13,577 bases of DNA from UPXZ01 sp018055865 (GTDB taxonomy: Bacteria; Bacteroidota; Bacteroidia; Bacteroidales; Paludibacteraceae). Location of the stretch: contig CAXYWB010000065.1 in NCBI GenBank assembly GCA_964292695.1, positions 1 to 13,577 on the forward strand. Direction: 5' to 3'. A model generated the notes under the pieces. The model did no database searches. It was not told where the DNA came from and worked only from the letters and a program-made list of their open reading frames with translations. This document shows, one piece after another, positions 1 through 6,583 of the stretch (positions are counted from its first letter, which is position 1; each line of letters opens with the position of its first letter). The position numbers were made by a program, and so were the translations under genes.

Positions 1-39
1 TTCATCCAACAACACTTCACGCGTTTTCTTACCACAAAC

Positions 40-72
40 TTGTCATTAATCCAAAAATTGCAGTTAATTTTG
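40..72 (+). promoter_or_regulatory. Candidate Bacteroidetes promoter for lrgAB
   Basis: TAATTTTG at 65-72 matches the Bacteroidetes -7 consensus TAnnTTTG. A TTG at 40-42 lies 22 bases upstream, slightly longer than the usual spacing. Transcription would begin near 78, leaving a leader of about 65 bases before lrgA. Nothing else was recognised in 1-142, which has no open frame on either strand that looks like a gene end. The motif is short and the region AT-rich, so a chance match is possible. Confidence 0.35.
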
Positions 73-142
73 CATCACTTTCAGGGAATAGAATGATTGA
101 ATTGTCTTTAGCCTGAATAAAAACGTATAAAATCATAAAAAC

Positions 143-517
143 ATGATACGACAAGGTGCCATTATTTTCGGATGTCTGGCTGTGGGTGAACTGATTGTGC
201 ATTTCACTTCGGTAAGTCTTCCTTCCAGCATTATCGGGATGTTGTTACTGACGCTGCTTTTGTCCTTAGGATGGATAAAGCTGGCGTGGGTCAAAGGGCT
301 TGCTGATTTTCTGGTCGGTACGCTGCCCTTTTATTTTATACCTGCCGGAGTAGGCGTCATGCTCTATTTCGATTTGATAGCTGCTTCATTCTGGCCTATC
401 GTAGTGGCTTCAGCAGCAAGTACAGTGCTGGTGCTGGTTGTAACGGGATGGACACACCAGCTGATCCGGAACAAAAGCCGTAAAACAGGAGATAATCGGA
501 AAATCACAGACGTATGA
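143..517 (+). CDS. lrgA: LrgA/CidA family membrane protein
   Basis: A small integral membrane protein of 124 residues, about the usual length for the LrgA/CidA family. Four hydrophobic segments are visible at roughly residues 5-22, 28-46, 56-77 and 82-104, followed by a basic hydrophilic tail. Family signatures are PSSIIGM (27-33) and FIPAGVGVM (65-73). LrgA works with LrgB. The pair was first described as holin/antiholin-like modulators of murein hydrolase activity in Staphylococcus, and related pairs in Bacillus (PftAB) transport pyruvate, so either role is possible here. The stop codon overlaps the lrgB start as ATGA, indicating translational coupling. No regulator gene such as lytSR is in the window. 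The family call is firm; the physiological role is not. Confidence 0.93.
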   Translation: MIRQGAIIFGCLAVGELIVHFTSVSLPSSIIGMLLLTLLLSLGWIKLAWVKGLADFLVGTLPFYFIPAGVGVMLYFDLIAASFWPIVVASAASTVLVLVVTGWTHQLIRNKSRKTGDNRKITDV

Positions 518-1221
518 ACGGAATATTTCAGAACGAACTTGTCATCGTTACCTTTACAATTATTATATACTGGCTGGCACAGAAACTCCAGGCCAGAACG
601 GGTTTTATACTGCTCAATCCCATACTTATCACCATACTTATCATCATAGCGTTTCTGATGATTTTCAATATCGATTACCAAACCTACCATAACGGAAGTA
701 AATACATCGATTTCTTACTCAAACCTGCTGTTGTGGCATTGGGAGTTCCACTTTACAAGCAACTGAAAGTAATCAAAAAACAAGCGCTGAATATCGTCAT
801 TTCTCAATTAGCCGGCTGCATTACAGGTATTGTTTCGGTGGTGCTCATAGCTAAGCTCATGGGTGCTTCCAAAGAAATTATTTTCTCACTGGCTCCCAAG
901 TCGGTTACTACACCCATTGCCATCGAGATATCCAGGTCCATTGGCGGCATTGCACCGCTTACGGCGTCGGTGGTGATAGTGGTGGGTATTTTCGGAGCAG
1001 TTTTCGGGTACAGCATTCTGAAACTGACGGGAGTTAGGAATCCGATGGCTCAAAGTCTGTCGATGGGAAATGCAGCTCATGCCATCGGCACTTCCAAGTC
1101 CATGGAAATCAGCCCTGTGTTTGGAGCTATGTCGAGCATCGGACTTATTGTAAACGGCATTTTTACTGCTATTCTGGCACCCTGGGTGTTGAAATTGATG
1201 GGTATCTGGATTGTGTTTTAA
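514..1221 (+). CDS. lrgB: LrgB/CidB family membrane protein
   Basis: An integral membrane protein of 235 residues, typical of the LrgB family, with repeated hydrophobic segments through its length. Conserved stretches are LLKPAVVALGVPLY (68-81), LAPKSVTTPIAIEIS (126-140) and the AAHAIGTSK block (187-195) near the C-terminus. These glycine- and serine-rich stretches are the family hallmarks. It is the obligate partner of LrgA, and its start overlaps the lrgA stop by four bases. LrgB homologues include the plant glycolate/glycerate transporter PLGG1 and one half of the bacterial pyruvate transporter PftAB, so export or import of a small organic acid is a reasonable inference. No clear hairpin terminator follows; the 120-base spacer to recQ holds only a CCGGCTC direct repeat and the recQ promoter. 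Confidence 0.94.
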   Translation: MNGIFQNELVIVTFTIIIYWLAQKLQARTGFILLNPILITILIIIAFLMIFNIDYQTYHNGSKYIDFLLKPAVVALGVPLYKQLKVIKKQALNIVISQLAGCITGIVSVVLIAKLMGASKEIIFSLAPKSVTTPIAIEISRSIGGIAPLTASVVIVVGIFGAVFGYSILKLTGVRNPMAQSLSMGNAAHAIGTSKSMEISPVFGAMSSIGLIVNGIFTAILAPWVLKLMGIWIVF

Positions 1222-1314
1222 TTCCGGCTCCTTTTATTTATCCCGGCTCAGAACCCAACTTCTGCAGGCAGGTTCAAAACTTCCCTCAGATGCTTATTTT
1301 TCGGGATTTTTCAC

Positions 1315-1322
1315 TAAATTTG
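1315..1322 (+). promoter_or_regulatory. Bacteroidetes -7 promoter element for recQ
   Basis: TAAATTTG matches TAnnTTTG exactly. No convincing -33 TTG is seen at the expected distance. Transcription would begin around 1326-1332, so the upstream TTG codon at 1330 would have virtually no leader, while the ATG at 1345 would have about 15 bases. This supports the ATG as the recQ start. Confidence 0.5.
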
Positions 1323-1344
1323 TACCTCTTTGAACCGAAAAACC

Positions 1345-3249
1345 ATGCAGAATATCCACGAAATACTCAAAACCTACTGGGGATACGATCAGTTTCGACC
1401 GTTGCAGGCAGAAATCATCCAAAGCATTGCCTCCGGACGCGATACGCTGGCACTTATGCCCACCGGAGGAGGCAAATCGCTCACGTTTCAGGTGCCGGCC
1501 ATGGCCATGGAGGGTATTTGCATTGTAGTCACACCGCTTATTGCGCTGATGAAAGATCAGGTAGAGAATCTGAAAAAACAGAATGTGTCCGCAGCAGCCA
1601 TTTTTTCGGGTATGACGCATGCCGAAATACTCAAAACACTCGAAAACGCGGTCTTTGATGCCTATAAATTTCTGTATGTTTCGCCCGAAAGGCTCTCAAC
1701 CGAGATTTTTATCAAAAAAGTAACCCAAATGAACGTCAGCATGATAGCAGTTGACGAAGCGCATTGCATTTCGCAGTGGGGATATGATTTTCGCCCTTCA
1801 TACCTACGGATAGCCGAAATCCGCTCACTTATGCCGGATGTGCCGGTGCTGGCACTTACAGCTACTGCTACAGCCGAAGTGGTAGACGATATTCAGGTGC
1901 AGCTTCAGTTCAAACAGAAAAATGTTTTCCGGAAAAGTTTTCATCGTCATAACTTAATCTACGTGGTGCGGAATGCGGAAAACAAAAACGACCAATTGTT
2001 TAAAATCCTTAAAAGTGTGTCGGGGACTTCAGTGGTGTACGTTCGCAACCGTAAAAAAACGAAAGAAATAGCCGATCTGCTGAATCAAAACGGCATCAAA
2101 GCGGATTATTTTCATGCCGGGCTCAAAAATGAAACCAAAGATGAACGTCAGGCACGCTGGAAATCGAACGAGACGCGAGTCATTGTTGCCACCAATGCTT
2201 TCGGTATGGGCATCGATAAACCGGATGTACGCACGGTGGTGCACATGGACCTGCCCGATTCGCTCGAAGCATACTTTCAGGAAGCAGGCAGGGCCGGACG
2301 CGACGAGAAGAAAGCCTTTGCGGTATTGCTTTTCAACAAATCGGATGAAACAAAACTTCGCAAGCGGATTGCCGATACTTTTCCGCCTAAAGAAAAAGTC
2401 AAAGAAGTGTATACGGCACTGGGAGCTTACTATCAGATAGGGATAGGGTCGGGACTCGACAGAACTTTTGTTTTTGATATCAATGAATTTTGCGGCAGGT
2501 TTCATTTCCCGATTCTGGTGGCTCACAGTTCCCTGAAAATACTGCAACAAGCGGGCTATGTGGAACTTACCGACGAACAGGACAGTTCATCCATGGTGCT
2601 TTTTACACTGAGAAAAGACGATCTGTATGAACTGAAAAATACCCCCGAACAGGAAAAACTCATTCACATGCTGTTACGCTCCTACACCGGATTATTCACA
2701 GATCTGACAGCCATCAACGAAGAAACCATGGCAGCCAGATTGGGGTGGGGGCGTGAGGAGCTTTACGTCAAACTCTCTGAACTGGCTCATTTGGGAGTGA
2801 TTAAGTACATTCCCCGCCGAAAAACCCCTTTCCTTACTTTTGTTCAGGAGCGTGAAAGCACCGAAAGACTTTTCCTGAGCTCCAAAGTGTATGATGAGCG
2901 CAAAGACAGGTACATCAAAAGGGTGAAAAGCGTACTCGACTATGCCAAAGAAGAAAACCTTTGCAGAAATCAGATATTGCTCAGCTATTTCAATGAAACA
3001 GATTCAAAGCCTTGCGGCAAATGTGACGTTTGTCAGCAAAAAAAGGAAAAGGAATTAAGTAACGAGGAGTTTCAGAAAATCAAAGATGCTATTGAAATAT
3101 TACTGAGTAAGAATGAAAGTACCGCCCGTAACTTGTTGAATGAATTGCCTTACAAAGAAAATAAAATCCTGCAGGTGTTGCGTTATTTGATGGATAATAA
3201 GCAGATCCGTCAGAATGAACGAATGAAAATAACATGGATTAAAGAGTAA
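1345..3249 (+). CDS. recQ: ATP-dependent DNA helicase RecQ
   Basis: A superfamily 2 3'-5' DNA helicase for recombinational repair and replication fork processing, 634 residues from this ATG. An in-frame TTG at 1330 would add five residues but sits at the likely transcription start, so ATG is preferred. Helicase lobe 1 has the Walker A TGGGKS (40-45), DEAH box (137-140) followed by CISQWG, and ALTATAT (170-176). Lobe 2 has FGMGIDKPDVR and QEAGRAGRD (312-320). About 200 residues of winged-helix-like sequence then intervene before four zinc-ligand cysteines at 540, 557, 560 and 563 (C-x16-C-x2-C-x2-C). In E. coli RecQ this cluster directly follows lobe 2. A further winged-helix-like segment (about 570-634) ends the protein, and no HRDC domain is obvious. 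The gene appears to be transcribed alone. Confidence 0.95.
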   Translation: MQNIHEILKTYWGYDQFRPLQAEIIQSIASGRDTLALMPTGGGKSLTFQVPAMAMEGICIVVTPLIALMKDQVENLKKQNVSAAAIFSGMTHAEILKTLENAVFDAYKFLYVSPERLSTEIFIKKVTQMNVSMIAVDEAHCISQWGYDFRPSYLRIAEIRSLMPDVPVLALTATATAEVVDDIQVQLQFKQKNVFRKSFHRHNLIYVVRNAENKNDQLFKILKSVSGTSVVYVRNRKKTKEIADLLNQNGIKADYFHAGLKNETKDERQARWKSNETRVIVATNAFGMGIDKPDVRTVVHMDLPDSLEAYFQEAGRAGRDEKKAFAVLLFNKSDETKLRKRIADTFPPKEKVKEVYTALGAYYQIGIGSGLDRTFVFDINEFCGRFHFPILVAHSSLKILQQAGYVELTDEQDSSSMVLFTLRKDDLYELKNTPEQEKLIHMLLRSYTGLFTDLTAINEETMAARLGWGREELYVKLSELAHLGVIKYIPRRKTPFLTFVQERESTERLFLSSKVYDERKDRYIKRVKSVLDYAKEENLCRNQILLSYFNETDSKPCGKCDVCQQKKEKELSNEEFQKIKDAIEILLSKNESTARNLLNELPYKENKILQVLRYLMDNKQIRQNERMKITWIKE

Positions 3250-3308
3250 GGATAAAAAATTGATTTAAATTATCGAAGGTTCACTCCTGCTTTTCAAAAA
3301 ATATAAAT

Positions 3309-3316
3309 TATCTTTG
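3309..3316 (+). promoter_or_regulatory. Bacteroidetes -7 promoter element for the E2-like gene
   Basis: TATCTTTG matches TAnnTTTG, 32 bases before the start codon. No clear -33 TTG was found. The perfect 10-base palindrome TTTTCGAAAA (3321-3330) lies at or just before the expected transcription start and could be an operator, although it is AT-rich and could be chance. Confidence 0.45.
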
Positions 3317-3348
3317 AACTTTTTCGAAAACATTTAAACTAGTAACGT

Positions 3349-4272
3349 ATGAAAGTTTACAAAGAAAACAAGTTGCGGTACTTCCGCTGGCATTGGGGCG
3401 ACAGGTACGACGCCTGGCGCGTACGCAAGGTTGACCCGGTATTTTCGGTTATTCCATATTTCCTCCGAACCCGTATGGATGCGCAGAATTATTTCGAAGA
3501 AAAAATTCCTATCGACAATATCGAAGCATTCATTCGGGAACACAAAGAAGAAATACCCGGACTTACCCTCATGCATGTGGTTATTGCAGCTATGGTGAGG
3601 CTCATTTCTCAACGCCCGAATCTGAACCGATTCGTGATGTGGAATAAAATTTTTGCCCGAAATTACCTGAACATTTCCATAGCTGTAAAACGTACACTCT
3701 CGGACGAAGGCGAGGAAACGCTGATAAAACCTTATTTTCTGCCAACAGATACGTTGTATGATGTAGTAAAAAAAATAAAAAAAGAGCAGGAAGAAAATCA
3801 GCAGGTTGGTCAGCAGAATGCATCGGATATGATTTCAAAAATACTGGGTGTATTACCCGATTTTATGATGAGAATTGTCGTATTCTCCCTCTTGTGGATG
3901 GATAAAGTCGGACTTTTACCGAGGTTTATCGAGCAGGCAAGCCCCTGGCATTGTAGTTTCTTTCTGACTAATATTGGCTCGATAGGCGTGGAATCTATTT
4001 ACCATCATTTATATGAATTTGGCAATTGCAGCATATTTGTGGCATTGGGAAAAAAATCGCAACGACATACAGTTAACAGAACAGGAGAAGTAAAGCCTTA
4101 CAAAAGTATCCTTTTGAAATTTGTGCTCGTCGAACGTATCTGCGATGGTTATTATTATGCCTCCTCCATGCGCACCTTTGCCAAAATATTCCAGAATCCC
4201 CAACAATTGCTGACTCCTCCCGAAAAAGTGTTGGTGGACGAAGGTGTGAAATGGAAGAGAATTGATGTTTAG
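3349..4272 (+). CDS. Stand-alone E2/CAT-fold acyltransferase-like protein lacking the catalytic His
   Basis: A 307-residue protein resembling the catalytic domain of 2-oxo acid dehydrogenase E2 and chloramphenicol acetyltransferases. The fold is suggested by an LTLMHVVIAAMVRLI helix (72-86), the strand SFFLTNIGSIG (203-213; E2 enzymes have a similar FTISNLG stretch) and the terminal LVERICDGYYYA (260-271). In E2 and CAT enzymes the last motif is HRxxDG or HxxxDG, with His as the general base. Here that position is Glu262, while Asp266 and Gly267 are kept. There is no lipoyl or E1/E3-binding domain and no E1 or E3 gene nearby, so it is not part of a dehydrogenase complex. Classical acyl transfer looks unlikely; the substrate and function are unknown. 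It has its own promoter and is separated from aguA by a repeat-filled spacer. Confidence 0.75.
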   Translation: MKVYKENKLRYFRWHWGDRYDAWRVRKVDPVFSVIPYFLRTRMDAQNYFEEKIPIDNIEAFIREHKEEIPGLTLMHVVIAAMVRLISQRPNLNRFVMWNKIFARNYLNISIAVKRTLSDEGEETLIKPYFLPTDTLYDVVKKIKKEQEENQQVGQQNASDMISKILGVLPDFMMRIVVFSLLWMDKVGLLPRFIEQASPWHCSFFLTNIGSIGVESIYHHLYEFGNCSIFVALGKKSQRHTVNRTGEVKPYKSILLKFVLVERICDGYYYASSMRTFAKIFQNPQQLLTPPEKVLVDEGVKWKRIDV

Positions 4273-4273
4273 T

Positions 4274-4348
4274 TGAATAGATGAATAGTTTATAAGTTCA
4301 TAAGTTAAATATGTTCCTGAGTTCGTTAAATCGTCAATTGTAAATCGT
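4274..4348 (+). repeat. Short tandem-phrase repeats upstream of aguA
   Basis: The 98-base spacer before aguA is built of reiterated short words: TGAATAG twice (4274-4280, 4282-4288), ATAAGTT twice (4292-4298, 4301-4307) and AAATCGT twice (4328-4334, 4342-4348). A GTTCGTTAAA word (4321-4330) recurs in the spacer before aguB. No TAnnTTTG promoter was seen here. Confidence 0.5.
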
Positions 4349-4370
4349 AAATAATAGGTGTCTTAATAAC

Positions 4371-5438
4371 ATGGAACCTGAAACTGAAAACAAGAAACCC
4401 AAAATTAGGATGCCTGCCGAATGGGAGCCCCAGACATTTGTACAGCTTACCTGGCCGCATGCCGGTACTGACTGGGCTGATATGCTGGATGAAGTGTCGG
4501 CGTGTTTCGTCAATATTGCCAGTGAAATTGTAAAACGCGAAAGTCTGTTGGTGGTTTGTGCAGATGAAAATCTGGTTCGTGAACAACTGAAAGAATTACC
4601 GCAGAATAAAATTAAATACACAATAATTCCATCCAACGATACATGGGCACGCGACCACGGCGGCATTATTGTGATGGTGGACGAAAAACCCGTCGTGCTC
4701 GATTTTACATTTAATGGATGGGGAATGAAATTTCCGGCTAATTTGGATAATCAGATTACCCGACAACTTTTTGAAAAAAATGTTTTCCCGAAAAATGTAA
4801 CCTATAAGAACCGGCTGAACTTTGTACTCGAAGGAGGAAGCATCGAAAGTAACGGCAAAGGAACTATTCTTACCACCGCCGAATGTCTGCTTTCTGAAAA
4901 CCGGAATAATCTTTCGAAGGAAGAAATCGAAAATAAACTGAGGGAATACCTGGGAGCCGAACGGATACTTTGGCTTCATCACGGTTATCTTTCCGGTGAC
5001 GATACCGACAGCCATGTGGATACTCTCGCCCGTTTTTGCAGCGAAAATACCATCGCTTACGTCAAATGCGATGACGAAAAGGACGAACACTACTCAGAAC
5101 TTAAAAAAATGGAATATGAGCTAAAAGAATATAGTCTTCACTCTTCAAGTCCCTCTCCTTCGGAGAGGGATTTAGGGAGAGGCCTCTTTCTTATCCCTCT
5201 CCCCATGGCTGATGCAGTGTATGATGAAAACGGCATCAGACTTCCGGCTACTTACGCTAATTTTCTGATTATCAATGATGCCGTGCTGATGCCAACATAC
5301 AATTCTCCAAAGGATGAAATCGCTTTTAGGCAACTGCAGAAAGCATTTCCCGACCGTGAAATCGTTGGTATTGACTGTACAGCACTGATAAAACAGCATG
5401 GATCGCTGCATTGTGTGACGATGCAGTATTACCCCTAA
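4371..5438 (+). CDS. aguA: Agmatine deiminase
   Basis: A cytosolic guanidine-modifying enzyme (peptidyl-arginine deiminase superfamily) that hydrolyses agmatine to N-carbamoylputrescine and ammonia. It has 355 residues. Visible motifs are NDTWARDHGG (89-98) with substrate-binding Asp95, EGGSIE (154-159), the SHVDTLARF block with catalytic His215, and the terminal HGSLHCVTMQ with nucleophile Cys348. All catalytic residues are present. The odd part is residues 257-272, rich in Ser, Pro, Glu and Arg, just before LIPLPMAD. This stretch is encoded by a palindromic REP-like repeat and makes the loop roughly ten residues longer than in the homologues I know. The reading frame is intact. aguB lies 144 bases downstream and catalyses the next step, so the pair makes putrescine from arginine-derived agmatine. 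Confidence 0.95.
   Translation: MEPETENKKPKIRMPAEWEPQTFVQLTWPHAGTDWADMLDEVSACFVNIASEIVKRESLLVVCADENLVREQLKELPQNKIKYTIIPSNDTWARDHGGIIVMVDEKPVVLDFTFNGWGMKFPANLDNQITRQLFEKNVFPKNVTYKNRLNFVLEGGSIESNGKGTILTTAECLLSENRNNLSKEEIENKLREYLGAERILWLHHGYLSGDDTDSHVDTLARFCSENTIAYVKCDDEKDEHYSELKKMEYELKEYSLHSSSPSPSERDLGRGLFLIPLPMADAVYDENGIRLPATYANFLIINDAVLMPTYNSPKDEIAFRQLQKAFPDREIVGIDCTALIKQHGSLHCVTMQYYP
5147..5183 (+). repeat. REP-like palindromic repeat in frame inside aguA
   Basis: CCCTCTCC (5151-5158), loop TTC, GGAGAGGG (5162-5169) forms a perfect 8-bp stem, followed by the tail ATTTAGGGAGAGGC (5170-5183). The tail's GGGAGAGG (5175-5182) can also pair with CCTCTCCC at 5196-5203, which lies in the aguA codons for PLP. 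Other copies of the same hairpin-plus-tail design occur between rpsG and fusA and between rpsJ and rplC. It adds Ser/Pro/Glu/Arg-rich codons without breaking the frame. Confidence 0.8.
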
Positions 5439-5541
5439 AAGAAAATTTGTTTAGTTAGTTCGTTAAAGATTTGAATATTAAATGATTAAGTACAAATAAA
5501 TAAGCAAATAATTTATTCCTTTTACAGTCTGACTTAATGAA

Positions 5542-5579
5542 AATTCGTGTAATTCGTATTAATTCGTGTAATTCGCATT
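5542..5579 (+). repeat. Tandem 19-base direct repeat just before aguB
   Basis: Two 19-base units (5542-5560 and 5561-5579) differ at one base. Each is itself two near-copies of an AATTCGTRTT-like half unit, so the array is about four half units. It ends three bases before the aguB start codon and would form most of the immediate leader. No promoter of the TAnnTTTG type was found in 5439-5582. Confidence 0.75.
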
Positions 5580-5582
5580 CTA

Positions 5583-6455
5583 ATGAAAATAGCAATCATC
5601 CAGCAATCCAACACAGCTAATATCGCTGAAAACCTGGAAAAATTAGAAAAAAACATCCGTAAAGCAGCTTCGCAGGGAGCTGAACTTATTATTTTGCAGG
5701 AACTGCACAACGGTCTTTATTTCTGTCAGACCGAAGAAGTATCGGTTTTTGATCAGGCAGAAACCATTCCCGGACCTTCTACCGAACATTTTGGAAAACT
5801 TGCCAAAGAATTAGGAGTCGTAATTGTACTTTCTTTATTCGAAAAACGGGCAACGGGACTTTATCACAATAGTGCAGTAGTGATGGAAAAAGATGGAACC
5901 ATTGCCGGAATGTATCGTAAGATGCACATACCCGACGATCCGGCATATTACGAAAAATTCTATTTCACTCCCGGCGATCTGGGTTTTGAATCCATAAAAA
6001 CTTCCGTAGGTAAACTGGGAGTAATGGTATGCTGGGATCAGTGGTATCCCGAAGCTGCACGCCTCATGGCGCTTGCGGGAGCCGAGCTGCTCATTTATCC
6101 CACGGCCATCGGGTGGGAGAGTTCCGATACTGCCGAAGAAAAAGACCGTCAACGCAATGCCTGGATGACCATTCAGCGTTCACATGCCGTGGCAAACGGT
6201 ATTCCCGTCATTTCATGCAACAGGGTTGGCTATGAAGCAGACCCTTCTGGCATCACGAATGGCATTCAGTTTTGGGGCAGCAGTTTCATGGCTGGTCAAC
6301 AGGGCGAAATTTTAGTACAAGCTTCTGATAGTCAGGAAGAGATTATCATTTTTGATCTTGATTTAAATAGGACAGAAGCGGTTCGTCGCTGGTGGCCTTT
6401 CTTCCGCGACAGACGCATTGACGCCTATCACGACCTTATCAAAAGGTGGAAATGA
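5583..6455 (+). CDS. aguB: N-carbamoylputrescine amidase
   Basis: A nitrilase-superfamily carbon-nitrogen hydrolase of 290 residues, the usual length for AguB. It hydrolyses N-carbamoylputrescine to putrescine, carbon dioxide and ammonia in the cytosol. The Glu-Lys-Cys triad is visible: Glu40 in LILQELHNG-like sequence, Lys113 in YRKMHIPDDP, and Cys150 in VMVCWDQWYPEAAR. The segments PAYYEKFYFTPGD (120-132) and PTAIGW (173-178) are typical of the AguB branch rather than of other nitrilases. Its position after aguA confirms the pathway. No agmatine-producing arginine decarboxylase is in the window. Expression may come from read-through out of aguA; a hairpin terminator follows. Confidence 0.95.
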   Translation: MKIAIIQQSNTANIAENLEKLEKNIRKAASQGAELIILQELHNGLYFCQTEEVSVFDQAETIPGPSTEHFGKLAKELGVVIVLSLFEKRATGLYHNSAVVMEKDGTIAGMYRKMHIPDDPAYYEKFYFTPGDLGFESIKTSVGKLGVMVCWDQWYPEAARLMALAGAELLIYPTAIGWESSDTAEEKDRQRNAWMTIQRSHAVANGIPVISCNRVGYEADPSGITNGIQFWGSSFMAGQQGEILVQASDSQEEIIIFDLDLNRTEAVRRWWPFFRDRRIDAYHDLIKRWK

Positions 6456-6483
6456 AATAATATACAACCCGTTACGCATCAAC

Positions 6484-6526
6484 AACTCTTTTTGTCAAAG
6501 AATGATAAAAAGAGTTTGTCGTTTTT
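6484..6526 (+). terminator. Rho-independent terminator after aguB
   Basis: AACTCTTTTT (6484-6493) and AAAAAGAGTT (6507-6516) form a perfect 10-bp stem with a 13-base loop, followed by TGTCGTTTTT. The stem is AT-rich and could be bidirectional. Its trailing T-run overlaps the -33 element of the next promoter. Confidence 0.65.
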
Positions 6527-6554
6527 GCTATCTCCCTTAATTATGCTATATTTG
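6524..6554 (+). promoter_or_regulatory. Bacteroidetes promoter for the secreted nuclease
   Basis: A -33 TTTG (6524-6527) and a -7 TATATTTG (6547-6554) are separated by 19 bases, the canonical arrangement. Transcription would start near 6560, giving a short A-rich leader before the ATG at 6584. Confidence 0.7.
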
Positions 6555-6583
6555 ACCTGTATAAAATCCAAAAAAATAAACTG

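Noticed and set aside
1330..1344. TTG start extending RecQ by five residues
   Set aside because: It falls at the predicted transcription start, and the ATG at 1345 begins the conserved N-terminal helix.
1290..1658. Open frame overlapping the recQ promoter and start in another frame
   Set aside because: It crosses the promoter and the conserved recQ N-terminus; the product has no recognisable features.
2029..2550. 173-codon open frame on the - strand opposite recQ
   Set aside because: It lies wholly within the conserved helicase gene, its translation is low-complexity and Phe/Arg/His-rich, and no promoter or homology is apparent.
4596..5090. 164-codon open frame on the - strand opposite aguA
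   Set aside because: It is a mirror of aguA codon usage, with no recognisable domain and no promoter.
5147..5183. Frameshift or pseudogene in aguA caused by the repeat
   Set aside because: The frame continues unbroken through the repeat, and His215 and Cys348 on either side are in the correct frame.
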